64,000 nucleotides of DNA from Burkholderia ambifaria AMMD (GCF_000203915.1 NC_008391.1:682001-746000), one strand, 5' to 3'. Counted from the first letter of the stretch, positions 46,301 through 53,970 are shown. A program made the numbers and translations. Notes: a model not told the origin generated them from the sequence alone.

Positions 46301-49300
46301 CCGCGGCATCGTCGGCGGCGCGGGCGTTTTCGTGATCGCGCGGATCGGCCGCTCCATCAGCGTGTGCGAGCCGAGCCCCATCTGCGCGACGCCGATGCCG
46401 AGGTTCAGCAGTTGCTGCGCGCGATCGGATTCGGACAATGCGTCCCAGTTCTTCACCAGCGACGCACCCTGGTCGAGCATCTGGTAGCCGCCGACCACGC
46501 CGCCCGACACGTTGAGCACGCCGGACGTGCGGCCCGTCGTCTGCGCGAGCGACTGGAACGCGTCGGCTTCCTGCGCGAAGCGGCCGAGACCGGCCACGTC
46601 GGCCGTCACGCCCTCGCCGCGCGAAGCCAGCGTGATCATGTCCGACACCTGCCCCGTCGTACGCAGCAGCGACGAGGCCTCCGCGAGCGACTTCGCCGCC
46701 ACGCCGAGACCGCCGCCCGCGATGCCCGCGCCGCTGCCGATCAGGCTGATCCAGTCGCCGCGCGCCTGTGCGTTGCCGAAGCTGGTCGACTGGCCGTGAT
46801 CGCTCAGGTTCTTCAGGTCGGCGATCGCGGCCGGCACGCCGACGGCCATGCCCGCGCCGACCGCCGTCCACGCGGCGCCGAGCAGCAGGCCGCCGACCGG
46901 CGCGCCGATGCCGCTCGCGACCAGCACGGCGCCACCGGCCGCCGCGAGAATGCCGGTGCCCATCTCGACGTAGTGTTCGAGGTGCTGATACCACTCCGTC
47001 TTGTGCGCGTCGATCGATTCGTACTGCGAGTAACCGCCGGTCGCCCCATCGGTCGTCAGGCTCTTCGGCACGTAGAGCTTGCCGTCATCGGACAGCGCGT
47101 TGTTGTGCTGGTAGTCGTCGACGGTGTCGTACTTCCAGCCGCGATCGTCGATCAGCTTGTACTGATCCGGATGGCCCTCGACCTGCACCTTGAACAGTGC
47201 GCTCGGCGCGGTACCCGTTCCCTTCGACACGTAGTAGATCGGCACCAGCGACACCACGGCATGATCGCCGCCGACCTTGCGGATCTGGTCGACGACGGCC
47301 TGGATCATCTGCGTCGTCGCCGAGTTCTGCGCGTACAGCGAGCGGCCGTTGACGGCCGTACCGTTCGGGAGCTGGCCGTTGCTCACGATCAGTTGCTCGA
47401 GCTGCGCCATCGACGGCACGTCGTTCCGGTCGGTCGGCACGGCGCCGGGGTCGTCCGGCTGAAGCCCGAGCCCCGCGCCGACGAAGTTCGTCATCTGGTC
47501 GGAGCCGGTCGTGAACGTGTAGGACTTGTCGCCGAAGTTCTTCTGGAAGTCGTCGAAATACGCCTTCAGCTGCTTGTCAGGATCGGCCTGGAACAGCTTG
47601 TAGCTGGCGTTGGCGGTTTCCTTCTGCTGCTTGCTCTGGGCATTCTTGATGCCCTGGTCGTAACGCAGCTGGAAATCGTTAGCGAAGCCGGAGCGGAACC
47701 GGTCGTCGTTCTGCATCTTCGACAGCAGCGACTTCGACAACGCCGGATCGACACCCGACGACAGCGCCTGGCGCACGCCGTCGAACCCGTAGCCGGTGTC
47801 GCTGCCGCGCAGCGTGTAGATCAGCGTCTTCGCGTTGCCCTTGTCGTCGAGCAGCCAGTTCGCGACGTCGTCCTCGCGCTGCACGGGCACGCCGCTCTCG
47901 GTCGGCTGCTGATCGGCCAGCCCGACCGCCGTGCTGAGCCCCTTGTAGAACTCGATGCCGTCGCCGTAGGGCTGCGGCGTGCCCGTGTTCGACTGCGTCC
48001 ACTTGTTGCCGAAATCCTTCTTGACCGTGTCGAGCACGACGCCCGCGAATTCGGGCGGCGCATTGGCGAGGATGTCCTGCATCCACTTGCCGGCCTTGTC
48101 GGCATTCATCCTGCCGTCGGCACGCGCCTGCATGCTCGCCTGATCCGTCGCCTGCGAATCGGGCTTCTGCATCAGCGGATCGATCTGCGAATGGATGAAG
48201 CTCGCGTTGAAATGCGGCTGGCCGGCCTGCGTCCACAGCGTCTGGCGCTCGTCCAGCGAGAACGACGCGTTCATGTTGGTCTTCAGCACCTGAAGCGCCG
48301 CGCCGGGATTGCTGTCCGGGCCCTGCATCAGTTGCGTGACCTGCTGCTGCGTGTACTGGAGCCGCACCTCGGGCGCCGCCGCGAGCAACGTCTGGACCTT
48401 CTGATAACCGGGATTGTTCTTCTGCGCCTGAGCCTGCGCCATCGCATACGCGAACACGCCGCCCGCCTGGTCGATCTTCGCGTTCAGCCCCTTCGCCTCC
48501 GCATCGCTCAGCCCGTCCGTGTTGACCTTGATACCCGTCATCTTCACGAACGCTTCCGCGAGCGGATTCTGCTGCGCGAGCGCCTTCTCCTGCGTCGACA
48601 GCTTGGGGTCGTTCGGATCGACGCTCACACCGGTGTCCTGCAGCAGCGCGAACGTGACCGGATCGGACTGCGCGAGCTGCTTCATCTGCGGCGACAGCGA
48701 CGGATCGTCGGGATTGATCGTCGCGATCGTGCGCTTGAGCTGGCTCTGCTCGCCGAGCGCGTCGACGAGGCCGGTGTACCACATGCCGTCGTGATTCTGC
48801 TTCACCGACGCGACGACCTGCTTCTGCTCGTCGGTCGTCACGTAGGTCAGCGCGGTGTCGTCGCCGCCCGTCACGACCTTGTCGTACTGGTTCTGCGCCT
48901 GCGACAGCTCGCGCGTGATGTCGGCCTCGTCGGCGCGGCGCAGCCCGCCCGGCTCCTTCTGCCACGCCGCGTAATCGGCCTTCGCGTTGTCGAGTCGCAG
49001 TGTCGCGGCCGACGTGCTGTATTCGTGGCGCAACGAGGTGGTGAGTGCGGTGTACGCGTTGTTCGCATTCGTGTCGGCGGTGCTGGCGGTCTGGCGCAGT
49101 TGCGCGCCGATGTCGGGATCCGCGCGCCGGATGCCGCCCGGCAACGCGTTGTACCGCTGCACGTCGGCGTTCGCGTCCTGTTCCTTCTGCCACGCCATCG
49201 CGAACTGGAACGCCTTCACGTTGGTCGCCCGCTCGGGCGCCGATTCGGCCGACACCGCCTTCTGCGCGTCGTCGAGCACCGAGCCGAGCACGGGATCCTT

Positions 49301-49675
49301 CGGCGACGCATTGCGCAGATCCGAGGCCACGCCGGCGATCGCCTTGTTCGTGTCGCCGCCGCCGTCGGCCGCGACGCGCATCTGGTTCTCGACGGCCGCC
49401 TGCACCGCGCCCCATGCGGTTTCGGCCTTCTTCACCTGGTTGTCGAGATCGGCTTGCGACGCGCCCTGGTCGTGCAGGCGCTTGAGCGCCGCCATCTCGG
49501 CCTGGGCAAGCTGGAGCAGGCGCTGCGTCTCGGCCTGCGCGGCCGCGAGGGCCTGCTGTTCCGGCGTCTGGGCCGGCGGGGCGCCGCCGGTCCCGTTCTT
49601 CGGCGCCGGATCGTCGTCATTCTGCGGCTGCGGCACGCTGACCGGCCCGCCCCCGCCCACTGCCATCAACACCAT
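37301..49675 (-). CDS. Giant protein (about 4,124 residues) with LysM domain and cysteine-peptidase-like modules
   Basis: A single uninterrupted frame; the start at 49675 (MVLMAVGGGGPVSVPQPQ) follows GGGAG. There is no N-terminal signal peptide. The first 800 residues are helical, Gln/Ala/Asp-rich. Residues about 903-941 form a long hydrophobic stretch (GGAVLVASGIGAPVGG...). Three modules follow with paired His and Cys: H1494/C1533 (VYAHAW, ILYACGAG), H1803/C1850 (ESHGT, LLTGCYLASGG) and H2122/C2161 (FGHGMS, LYSCFGG). A fourth stretch (LITSHAEPP) lacks the Cys. The middle contains HGW and GTHGADFVGN segments recalling amidohydrolase-type barrels. Further hydrophobic stretches lie before residue 3950. 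A Ser/Pro/Ala linker (about 3969-4052) leads to a C-terminal LysM (VVAGDSLWTIAERH). Function unknown; a secreted or surface toxin-like protein is an inference. Confidence 0.9.
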   Translation of the reverse strand: MVLMAVGGGGPVSVPQPQNDDDPAPKNGTGGAPPAQTPEQQALAAAQAETQRLLQLAQAEMAALKRLHDQGASQADLDNQVKKAETAWGAVQAAVENQMRVAADGGGDTNKAIAGVASDLRNASPKDPVLGSVLDDAQKAVSAESAPERATNVKAFQFAMAWQKEQDANADVQRYNALPGGIRRADPDIGAQLRQTASTADTNANNAYTALTTSLRHEYSTSAATLRLDNAKADYAAWQKEPGGLRRADEADITRELSQAQNQYDKVVTGGDDTALTYVTTDEQKQVVASVKQNHDGMWYTGLVDALGEQSQLKRTIATINPDDPSLSPQMKQLAQSDPVTFALLQDTGVSVDPNDPKLSTQEKALAQQNPLAEAFVKMTGIKVNTDGLSDAEAKGLNAKIDQAGGVFAYAMAQAQAQKNNPGYQKVQTLLAAAPEVRLQYTQQQVTQLMQGPDSNPGAALQVLKTNMNASFSLDERQTLWTQAGQPHFNASFIHSQIDPLMQKPDSQATDQASMQARADGRMNADKAGKWMQDILANAPPEFAGVVLDTVKKDFGNKWTQSNTGTPQPYGDGIEFYKGLSTAVGLADQQPTESGVPVQREDDVANWLLDDKGNAKTLIYTLRGSDTGYGFDGVRQALSSGVDPALSKSLLSKMQNDDRFRSGFANDFQLRYDQGIKNAQSKQQKETANASYKLFQADPDKQLKAYFDDFQKNFGDKSYTFTTGSDQMTNFVGAGLGLQPDDPGAVPTDRNDVPSMAQLEQLIVSNGQLPNGTAVNGRSLYAQNSATTQMIQAVVDQIRKVGGDHAVVSLVPIYYVSKGTGTAPSALFKVQVEGHPDQYKLIDDRGWKYDTVDDYQHNNALSDDGKLYVPKSLTTDGATGGYSQYESIDAHKTEWYQHLEHYVEMGTGILAAAGGAVLVASGIGAPVGGLLLGAAWTAVGAGMAVGVPAAIADLKNLSDHGQSTSFGNAQARGDWISLIGSGAGIAGGGLGVAAKSLAEASSLLRTTGQVSDMITLASRGEGVTADVAGLGRFAQEADAFQSLAQTTGRTSGVLNVSGGVVGGYQMLDQGASLVKNWDALSESDRAQQLLNLGIGVAQMGLGSHTLMERPIRAITKTPAPPTMPRPVAFDVANAMFANGLANQRLAVGEVGNPWQHAEDQAHSFGEPADDGGTVAPADKGLRARFSDWLRARRTQGTPDDDAITLRLAPDGEPIDGAATPAVADALAGEGASPTAKAGVPANGAHPASWEIPARIAADRAMLSEVVGRILQSGNRLEDVEYYVYALEDAEGNVRNPEEDGLPATEKGNLLDDMNAAKADERRAKAADDAPARAAAAPDEDGTIGVTRYTTYHDALMVGADGVAGGRYRIALVDQRALAADGTVPPEAVVGHVGLTDAGDAFMLSMNDAYDRTLRVVYPRGFDPQKPLIRSEDGRRVDVINAPFGMSETQWAAYPRREADLAIYSNNAGQPENRLPPGERPLMPVPPGYFAVYAHAWADAFASATGKAMSVEDMAEMVRQSGWDGKSPVILYACGAGSRVSPLAQLLANVLGVDVYGASGFVAWRSPRYRTDGSPDSGYTSGILIEPGAPDRDGVPDHSVSSGPRTYRFSPALAVIDQGAHPVNWSGVAPRPASNQWGGSATAGDVRVPLGVYVWRMLTKRGSIINPRSGRSASALEMTHALEDLAWKGYTPGTPIALDGPRSGANPELLQEFADLIQAPVFGRLGDDDTAGWWRALPNPNRRLARFQIEPDVNGKFSPGRAQPVRVNPLELRPVPGSRVVNLLGHATARQFLKVSGFDIVESHGTKPSDVSWDSSIAIMNGKTIAPKEFARRLLEDPAYTEGNGVLLTGCYLASGGYSFAQELAYELQAPVIASISSNSVRGTGALELYPLDDDIGVPAHDPDVATRLYLHVPEAPDASDPPTVFAQRGGPPSRPLAHDDAPVEPVHPIDTQIDPDADSGRRGAGAAPGDAGRRGVTPGEPVHPRLAPEPDAGEPPVYEPTPLVEIEPRQIFTADEWAARTEQLAEAEADDGLSGKTQKIYPPTSRVYTDRKIANGGVVTTTIHGKSVLQPGFDDVTGVDATQHPEFLRPADTLLMPPDDPLHPIGARGLMSPPGHHVVFGHGMSADAMLGPEGRPLTPDQVAERVAPHLEPEQDVTLYSCFGGSNKHDPLRVAPGQVRAASTTFAAALAQRLSEITGRPITVWAPPDILLVEPNGSTTVRGTRLTGQVDRDRLPMQSFRGDPARAGRAALPAGPHAEPTPTTTRTASRPIADPPPRPTVPRVADPTFADPDYDFTAIPDDTFESVTLDHPFRTALADRPGVIDDAARVTQPGGTVSQHWPSYFLDGPEPTRVIDDVMQAFDSSGLTDLRVEFVTRDGSIELGSGTDFGALDPEVGWFRFSGKVPDAPSAAATHAPGRADADAPLALPEGARTVAHDELGHALDAAQTGPRNHAYVPTDALPDGTAFAQGDLTPQERVAASATANLAAVDAAAPTDVVLLSALGHDPASALRITTPDGGELYKPAGVDMYVVRTRDPATGDVSYQLAGVDRSGLPEGYTAVHAGGTRAVGAVDGSPTWPMIGPAGPGSRLASAAGDPSGSTPAAVPGQSGVPATPETSAVADTPQARAASWLDTLGRRTLTRVDGRHVPTLDGLARQLGPNAHVLITSHAEPPAGSDEHPAPTFVAVLETDANGALGPVRMLNGKRIPHALNKALEHAGSGGRRARGKYDFYVSPVAHDELVQFGGPSKIETPDGKTSWPVTTSGHTIEPTLAADVSKLHDAPVFKRPRQAVRAVSGEQRWIHVVEDETGKVLGHAELNTNHEWKYFEKASVGETEIPEQNLRTVFRRRRRGGIPVGPSPRRGIRFVVSDVTPATVERIGGFRPAKEAPAVEKKPFRSAGDLFQSIVPVRRPLSRAEEGDDANAADAAPLPPVDPHLLPSDKSALNAVDFSGNSVSHLLSAIRNGALDGGRHVIYVFRTDGAVAEALGDPLGVIAERNGEMRWFDKVPQVNNLHHRGVPLDEMPIGNDRFGTDVHFLLTQLSPREFLNSARPTRVAALEARAKALHDQWKDAEARSLNSAPFRALAARTRHGYNEVLGDLRRLRRNGAAPAPLSIEPYQPGLSAATVVQFGLRNGAAKPEQYFATHEQIEAYNTQAQRPGNVNLVLKGEPQAVMVDVGMWRTLLNKLYVARDVSTSASRFLPVPGKLRAHTRNLGAATVADKRIRQIFTRSDDALQDRMVPMARSFSLSDDPALMGALVERYGGVMPVATLVVDPHSLAAVLGKAHDPDFLRAVRALGDQKNAVFDGANGMIHPARDSDGTALALDDLAHLHRWLDEAARTGFAIRLETAPSRALVSGADYRFQSGTNDTYHDYVRVMSALESWSNAHPDTTAPNVMVTFHGWDAVPESVPGGGHEKLLRAVLERKGLEWVHMGLSYGTHGADFVGNQDLTGALAKLIVENRNRPDIINRLHGADALTRVFERVDRQTLANQHQLLFAEVERIGIADGMTPAEVAALRQKIYEGNTTVWLNQARKATIEHAKQLWEADGNAPRTRTDKGARTFGARWLDAYGDNVPDRVTTGKRPSAADPREHWDAVVRDPVLINDGTKPIGASRRQAAQLGKIDIPDDKRAQAELHALRVHDEPIGENTPPPSARRIAGDITAATLTGGAGAGVLVWAGRESVRTATNSLYAGLRVGRVFQALHHGAVASLKNGDPRVFDRVVDRLVRGLQAQLKANGFDVTARGTQLEQIAHEGKAMAAQLRALNDDGMLSFDDTVAHTKAIAADMLAQMQGVVGGTSLKLLHHGSPRHSIGRIGRVLALGGYGGSIMMNASRAIWHGDLLAGGQAIGGAFSAVYTGIVYKGSVRGVNAENRSQLARIASATGDYLTSAVSIATGAHTALTGDPMTGSLIATSGALLGAGRLHSHFPNATPWMERLPTGIALAPVAIFGIMQGINLYTSATAPDDKHKPPGSSPQPSGSNAGTPAPGASFAPSPGATSAPAQPSASAAPSPSASASPSASATSTAGAQPSSAPSQPTQTPTNSPSPTPTPLTVNVVAGDSLWTIAERHEGSLLAAAHVPADEQQRMSDGQRINVALNEILQLNRNLAGNPGEIAPGQQVIVG

Positions 49676-49935
49676 GTCCGTTCTCCCGCGGCATGCGTGA
49701 CGGGCCGGCACAGCGGCAGGCGAGCCACGCGCAATGGTCCATTGTGCCGAACGCGCGCGGGTGAAAAAGTCGTGCATTACGTAGTCGCCGGGCCGGTTGC
49801 GGCGGCGCGGGGAGACGCTTGCTACGAACGCGCTGGTGCCTGGCCGCTGCTTGGCCGATGATTGCCGTCAGCGGAAAAATTTGCCGGTTGTGTCGGCGTG
49901 CGTCATAAATACATACTGCGTTCCACCGGTAACCC
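49676..49935. other. Divergent promoter region of the giant gene
   Basis: About 260 bases between the giant gene (minus) and the next gene (plus). The frame continues open upstream of the giant start, but without ribosome-site support. No clear operator was seen. Confidence 0.4.
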
Positions 49936-50526
49936 ATGATCCGCGCGATGCATTACCACCCCGACGACCTCCATCGCCTGCTGTCGAGCGTGCCGACGCT
50001 CCGGCTGAACCGGCCCGGGCCGGCGGCATTGTTCCTGCGTGCCGCCGTCGACAACGGCGCGGCGCTCGCACACGTGCTTCGCGACTATCCGCATGTGCGC
50101 TGCCAGCCGCTCGACTTCCACTATGTGTGCCAGCAAAGCCTGTCCGTGCTCGACGGCGCACTGTTGTCCGACCTGACCTGCGATGAGGAATACGGCTGGC
50201 GCGGCACGCAGTGGGCCGCGCTGCTGATCGCGCTGTCGGGCGACGCGGGCCTTCTGCCGTATCTGGACGCCAGCCGCGCGCACCGAGGCGTCGAATGGAC
50301 GGCGCAACTCGCCGATGCCGCGTGCGGTGCCGACGCGCCCACCCTCGGATTTCCTTGCCGTGACGCGATCCTTTGCCTGCGCAACCAGCTTGCGTCGCTG
50401 CCGCGCATGGCCGTCCGGTTACGGCCTGCGCTCTCCGCGGACGCGCTCGAAGCGCGGGCGATCGCGGTTCGTGCCGCGTATCGGTGCGGCGGCGCCGACG
50501 CCGCGCTGCCGCTTGCTCGTCGCTAA
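49936..50526 (+). CDS. Hypothetical protein next to the giant gene
   Basis: This 196-residue protein (MIRAMHYHPDDLHRLLSSVP) has no signal peptide. It is helical and Ala/Leu/Arg-rich, with five to six cysteines in the second half (AACGADAP, GFPCRD, LCLRN). A second start at 49948 is possible. No ribosome site is strong at either. I recognise no family; its divergent placement beside the giant gene could mean a chaperone- or immunity-type partner, which is only a guess. Confidence 0.6.
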   Translation: MIRAMHYHPDDLHRLLSSVPTLRLNRPGPAALFLRAAVDNGAALAHVLRDYPHVRCQPLDFHYVCQQSLSVLDGALLSDLTCDEEYGWRGTQWAALLIALSGDAGLLPYLDASRAHRGVEWTAQLADAACGADAPTLGFPCRDAILCLRNQLASLPRMAVRLRPALSADALEARAIAVRAAYRCGGADAALPLARR

Positions 50527-50739
50527 CACGCACACGCATTCGTGCCTGTGACCCGTGCGCTGGCCGCAACCCGGCCGCGCCGCGACGTCGCGATTCCATG
50601 CGAATTCGCGGAGGACCTTTCCTGTGCAGCGCCTTAATCGACGATCGCTCGATCTCCAATAATGGCCGCTCGATCCGTCGGCCCGCGCGCCGACGCGACC
50701 CACCGGCGATCGGGCCGGAGACCAACGATAAAAACTCCT

Positions 50740-51996
50740 ATGTATTCCTACCAAATCGGCCGGCGTGCCAGCGCGCGTGCCGCCGCGCCGCATGCCGTCC
50801 GCCGCCACCACCGCACCGTCGCCCTCCCCGCGACCGCGATTGCCGCCTGCGTGGCCGGCTTGATTCCGTGCATCGCGCACGCGCAGAGCAGCGTCACGCT
50901 GTACGGCCTGATCGACACGTCGATCACCTATGCCACCAATCAGCGTACGCAAGACGCCGGTTCGCCGGGCAGCGGCAGCGTCGCGCTGACGAGCGGCGCA
51001 TTGAACGCATCGCGCTGGGGGCTGCGCGGCCGCGAGGATCTCGGTGGCGGGACGGCGGCGGTCTTCGCGCTCGAAAACGGCTTCTCCGGCACGACCGGCA
51101 AGCTGTCGCAGAAAGGCGTCGACATGTTCGGTCGCCAGGCATGGGTCGGCGTGAGTTCGCGTACGGCCGGCACGCTCACGTTCGGCCGCCAGTACGACCC
51201 GATCCTCGATTTCGTGACGCCGCTCGGCGCGTCGGGCCCGGGCTGGGGCGGCAATCTCGCGGTGCACCCGTACGACAACGACGACTCGAACCGCAACCTG
51301 CGCATCAACCACGCGGTGAAGTACACGAGCGCGACGTATCGCGGGCTGACGTTCGGCGCGCTGTACGGGTTCTCGAACACGGCCGGCGCGTTCTCGAACA
51401 ACGCAGTATGGAGCGCGGGGCTCGGCTATGCGAACGGGCCGCTGAAGCTCGGCGCCGGTTACCTGAAGATCAGCCGCGACCGCAACGCGCCGAACCCGGA
51501 CGGTGCACTGAGCACGGTCGACGGCTCCGCGACGATCACGGGCGGCAACCAGCAGATCTGGGCCATGGCCGGCCGCTATGCGTTCGGCCTGCATTCGGTC
51601 GGCGCCGCGTGGTCGCACTCGGCCACCGACGGCGTGAGCGGCGTGCTCCAGGGCGGCGGCATCACGCCGCTGAAGGGCAAATCGCTGGTCTTCGACAATT
51701 TCACGGTCGACGGCCGCCTCTTCGTCACGCCGGCGTTCAGCCTGTCCGCCGCGTACACGTACACGATGGGCCGATTCGACACGCGCACCGGCCAGACGCG
51801 CCCGAAATGGAACCACGTGGTCACGCAGGCCGGCTATGCGTTCTCGCCCCGCACGGACGCGTATCTCGAAGCCGTCTATCAAAGCGTGAGCGGCGGCAAC
51901 GGCAATCCCGCGTTCAACGCGACCGTCTGGACGATGACGCCGTCCGCCAACAGCAACCAGCTGGTGGTCGCGCTCGGGTTGCGGCACAAATTCTGA
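50740..51996 (+). CDS. Gram-negative general porin
   Basis: This 418-residue outer-membrane porin has a long N-terminal extension, then a signal ending AHAQSS. The mature start SSVTLYGLIDTSITYATNQ and the terminal LGLRHKF are typical of Burkholderia 16-stranded porins. GSRWGLRG-like and YGFSNTAGAF segments are present. It would be a trimeric channel for small hydrophilic solutes. The start at 50740 gives an unusually long basic leader (about 60 residues); a later start inside it is possible. Confidence 0.9.
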   Translation: MYSYQIGRRASARAAAPHAVRRHHRTVALPATAIAACVAGLIPCIAHAQSSVTLYGLIDTSITYATNQRTQDAGSPGSGSVALTSGALNASRWGLRGREDLGGGTAAVFALENGFSGTTGKLSQKGVDMFGRQAWVGVSSRTAGTLTFGRQYDPILDFVTPLGASGPGWGGNLAVHPYDNDDSNRNLRINHAVKYTSATYRGLTFGALYGFSNTAGAFSNNAVWSAGLGYANGPLKLGAGYLKISRDRNAPNPDGALSTVDGSATITGGNQQIWAMAGRYAFGLHSVGAAWSHSATDGVSGVLQGGGITPLKGKSLVFDNFTVDGRLFVTPAFSLSAAYTYTMGRFDTRTGQTRPKWNHVVTQAGYAFSPRTDAYLEAVYQSVSGGNGNPAFNATVWTMTPSANSNQLVVALGLRHKF

Positions 51997-52117
51997 CGAT
52001 CGGGCCAAGCTCGATGCGCGCGCACCGAAATCGCGCATCGCGCTAGCGGACCCGTGGCACTCGCGCAAGCAAGAATGCGTCCTGCGTCGTTGTTGCGTGA
52101 AATAGACGAAGAAACTG

Positions 52118-52130
52118 GTCACGCTGTGAC
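52118..52130. promoter_or_regulatory. Inverted repeat GTCAC-GCT-GTGAC
   Basis: Perfect five-base arms around a three-base spacer, about 200 bases upstream of the Pal-type gene and followed by an AT-rich stretch. Possible operator or promoter element. Confidence 0.35.
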
Positions 52131-52333
52131 ATTTTTCCTAATCTAGTTGCAGCGGCGCCGTGAAATCGGCGTTCCGGCCGAGACAATCTTTCATTTGACA
52201 CATCGCCGGCTTACGAAAGCGCGTCGTATTGCGCACGGGAGCCAGCACTTTTCGTGCCGTCCCGGTCGGATTCGTGACGTTGCCGCTTGGCACGCACGAC
52301 GCTTTCCTCGCAGTCAACCGCAGGAGACGCCCA

Positions 52334-52825
52334 ATGAACAAAACGAACCGGTTTGCGGTCCTGGCAGCTTTCGCCCTGCTGGCGGGTTGTCACCACGCGG
52401 CGAAAACGCCCGAGAATGCCGGCATGGCGCCGACACCCTCGAGCGAAGCGGTCGCGACGGTGACGACCGACGATCTGAACAATCCGAACAGCCCGCTCGC
52501 CAAGCGCAGCGTCTATTTCGATTTCGACCAGTACTCGGTGAAGCCGGAATTCCAGTCTCTGCTGCAGTCGCACGCCGACTACCTGCGCAACCACCCGTCG
52601 CGCCGCGTGCTGATCCAGGGCAACACCGACGAACGCGGCACGTCCGAATACAACCTCGCGCTCGGTCAGCGCCGGTCGCAAGCCGTGATGAGCGCGCTCG
52701 AAACGCTGGGCGTTCAGGCGACGCAACTCGAAGCGGTCAGCCTCGGCAAGGAAAAGCCGGTCGCGCTCGGCCACGATGAAGATTCGTGGGCGCAGAACCG
52801 CCGCGCCGATCTCGTCTATCGTTGA
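52334..52825 (+). CDS. Peptidoglycan-associated lipoprotein, Pal/OmpA type
   Basis: This 163-residue lipoprotein has a signal peptide with lipobox LAGC (Cys about residue 19) and an OmpA-like C-terminal domain: VYFDFDQYSVKPEF, GNTDERGTSEYNLALGQRR and SLGKEKPVALGHDEDSW. These residues bind diaminopimelate in peptidoglycan, so the protein tethers the outer membrane to the wall. It is not in a tol-pal operon here, so it is probably a second Pal rather than the core one. The start at 52334 follows CAGGAG. Confidence 0.9.
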   Translation: MNKTNRFAVLAAFALLAGCHHAAKTPENAGMAPTPSSEAVATVTTDDLNNPNSPLAKRSVYFDFDQYSVKPEFQSLLQSHADYLRNHPSRRVLIQGNTDERGTSEYNLALGQRRSQAVMSALETLGVQATQLEAVSLGKEKPVALGHDEDSWAQNRRADLVYR

Positions 52826-52828
52826 CCG

Positions 52829-52851
52829 GATGCCGCCGCGACGGCGGCATC
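52829..52851 (+). terminator. Hairpin after the Pal-type gene
   Basis: GATGCCGCCG and CGGCGGCATC form a perfect 10-base stem with a three-base loop, beginning four bases after the stop. No T-run follows. Confidence 0.6.
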
Positions 52852-53010
52852 GCGTCCACGCATCACCCGCAGCCTTTCATGCGGCGAGTCGCCGGGGCGC
52901 ACCGCGCGCCCCGGCTGCGCGTTGCCGTCCGACCTCGGTTCGTCCGGTTCGTGCGCGCCATCGTCCCGGCCAACATAAGTCGATCGCACGGCCCCCGCTG
53001 GCGCACCGCT

Positions 53011-53490
53011 TCAACTCAAATGCGCGCGTTCGAGCCTTCGATGCAGCCAGTGCGACATCACGGCCGACGTCACGATCGAATCGAGTATCGCGATCCCGTT
53101 GATCCCGCCGATTTCGCCGTCGTTCAGCAGATAGGACTGCAGCAGCACGTAGCCGACCATCAGACCGGTGCCGACGATCGTGCCCAGCAGCACGAACCAG
53201 CGCCGCCGGATGCGCGTGCCGATCGCGCCCATGATGCCGCCCGCGAGCGTCGCCGGCAGGAAATAGCCCAGGAAGAACGACGCGCCCAGGATCAACAGCA
53301 CCATGCCCGCGCAGAGTGTCAGCGTCTCCCACTTCGGGCCGTTGATCACGGACCATGCAACCAGCATCACGCTTGGCCACACGAGCGCCGCGACCAGCGG
53401 CGCGCCGAAGGTAAATGACAGACAGCCGAACACGACCGGATTGGACGGGCTCGATGATTTGCGCGGCGGATGCTCGCGAGTGGCGCTCAT
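53011..53490 (-). CDS. Four-helix inner-membrane protein of unknown function
   Basis: This 159-residue protein (MSATREHPPRKSSSPSNPVV) has four predicted membrane segments: VFGCLSFTFGAPLVAALVW, LTLCAGMVLLILGASFFLGY, WFVLLGTIVGTGLMVGYVLL and a weaker last one near IAILDSIVTSAVM. A proline-rich N-terminus is cytoplasmic. The start at 53490 lacks a strong ribosome site; upstream in-frame codons look like intergenic DNA. No family recognised. Confidence 0.75.
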   Translation of the reverse strand: MSATREHPPRKSSSPSNPVVFGCLSFTFGAPLVAALVWPSVMLVAWSVINGPKWETLTLCAGMVLLILGASFFLGYFLPATLAGGIMGAIGTRIRRRWFVLLGTIVGTGLMVGYVLLQSYLLNDGEIGGINGIAILDSIVTSAVMSHWLHRRLERAHLS

Positions 53491-53701
53491 GGTTATTGTC
53501 GTGGGAATCGGAATGGCGGCGAGCCGGAGTGTACCAAGCCGCCGTGCCGGGCAGCCGATCCGGCACCGGCAGGCGACGCACGCCGATCCGCGCCGATCCG
53601 CAAAAAGCATGGAATAAACCGCGCGCCGGAAACGTTTCGTCTTCGCGCGGCGCCGGTTCATGCGAACCGCGCGGTCGCGCGGCGTGCGCAAGGAGCGTGA
53701 A

Positions 53702-53878
53702 ATGAAATCGGCAAGACTGGCCGCGGCACTGCTCGCGGCGCTGATGCTGGTGCTGTCGGCGGGATGTACGTCGTCGGGCGGCGGCGTATCGCAAGGAGCC
53801 GGCATGAGCCGGTATGGCGACGCGGGCGGCAGCGGAGGCGGCGGAGCTGGTGGTGGCGGAGGTGGTGGCGGCTACTGA
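53702..53878 (+). CDS. Tiny glycine-rich lipoprotein
   Basis: This 58-residue protein has a lipoprotein signal (MKSARLAAALLAALMLVLSA, lipobox SAGC). Only about 35 mature residues follow, dominated by glycine (a run of G with S, A, Y at the end). An AAGGAG is placed correctly before the ATG. Such small lipoproteins are often overlooked; function unknown. Confidence 0.75.
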   Translation: MKSARLAAALLAALMLVLSAGCTSSGGGVSQGAGMSRYGDAGGSGGGGAGGGGGGGGY

Positions 53879-53970
53879 AGCGCCGCCGGACAGGTACGGG
53901 CGGAGCGTCGTGCGCGAGCGCAGCCGGAAACCGGCCGCCTCGTGCGCGGCGCCCCGCTGCGCCGCACGAC

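Noticed and set aside
42161..49861. A 2,566-codon plus-strand frame opposite the giant gene
   Set aside because: It is Arg/His/Ala-rich with no domains, mirroring the codon bias of the giant gene on the other strand. Typical shadow frame in high-GC DNA.
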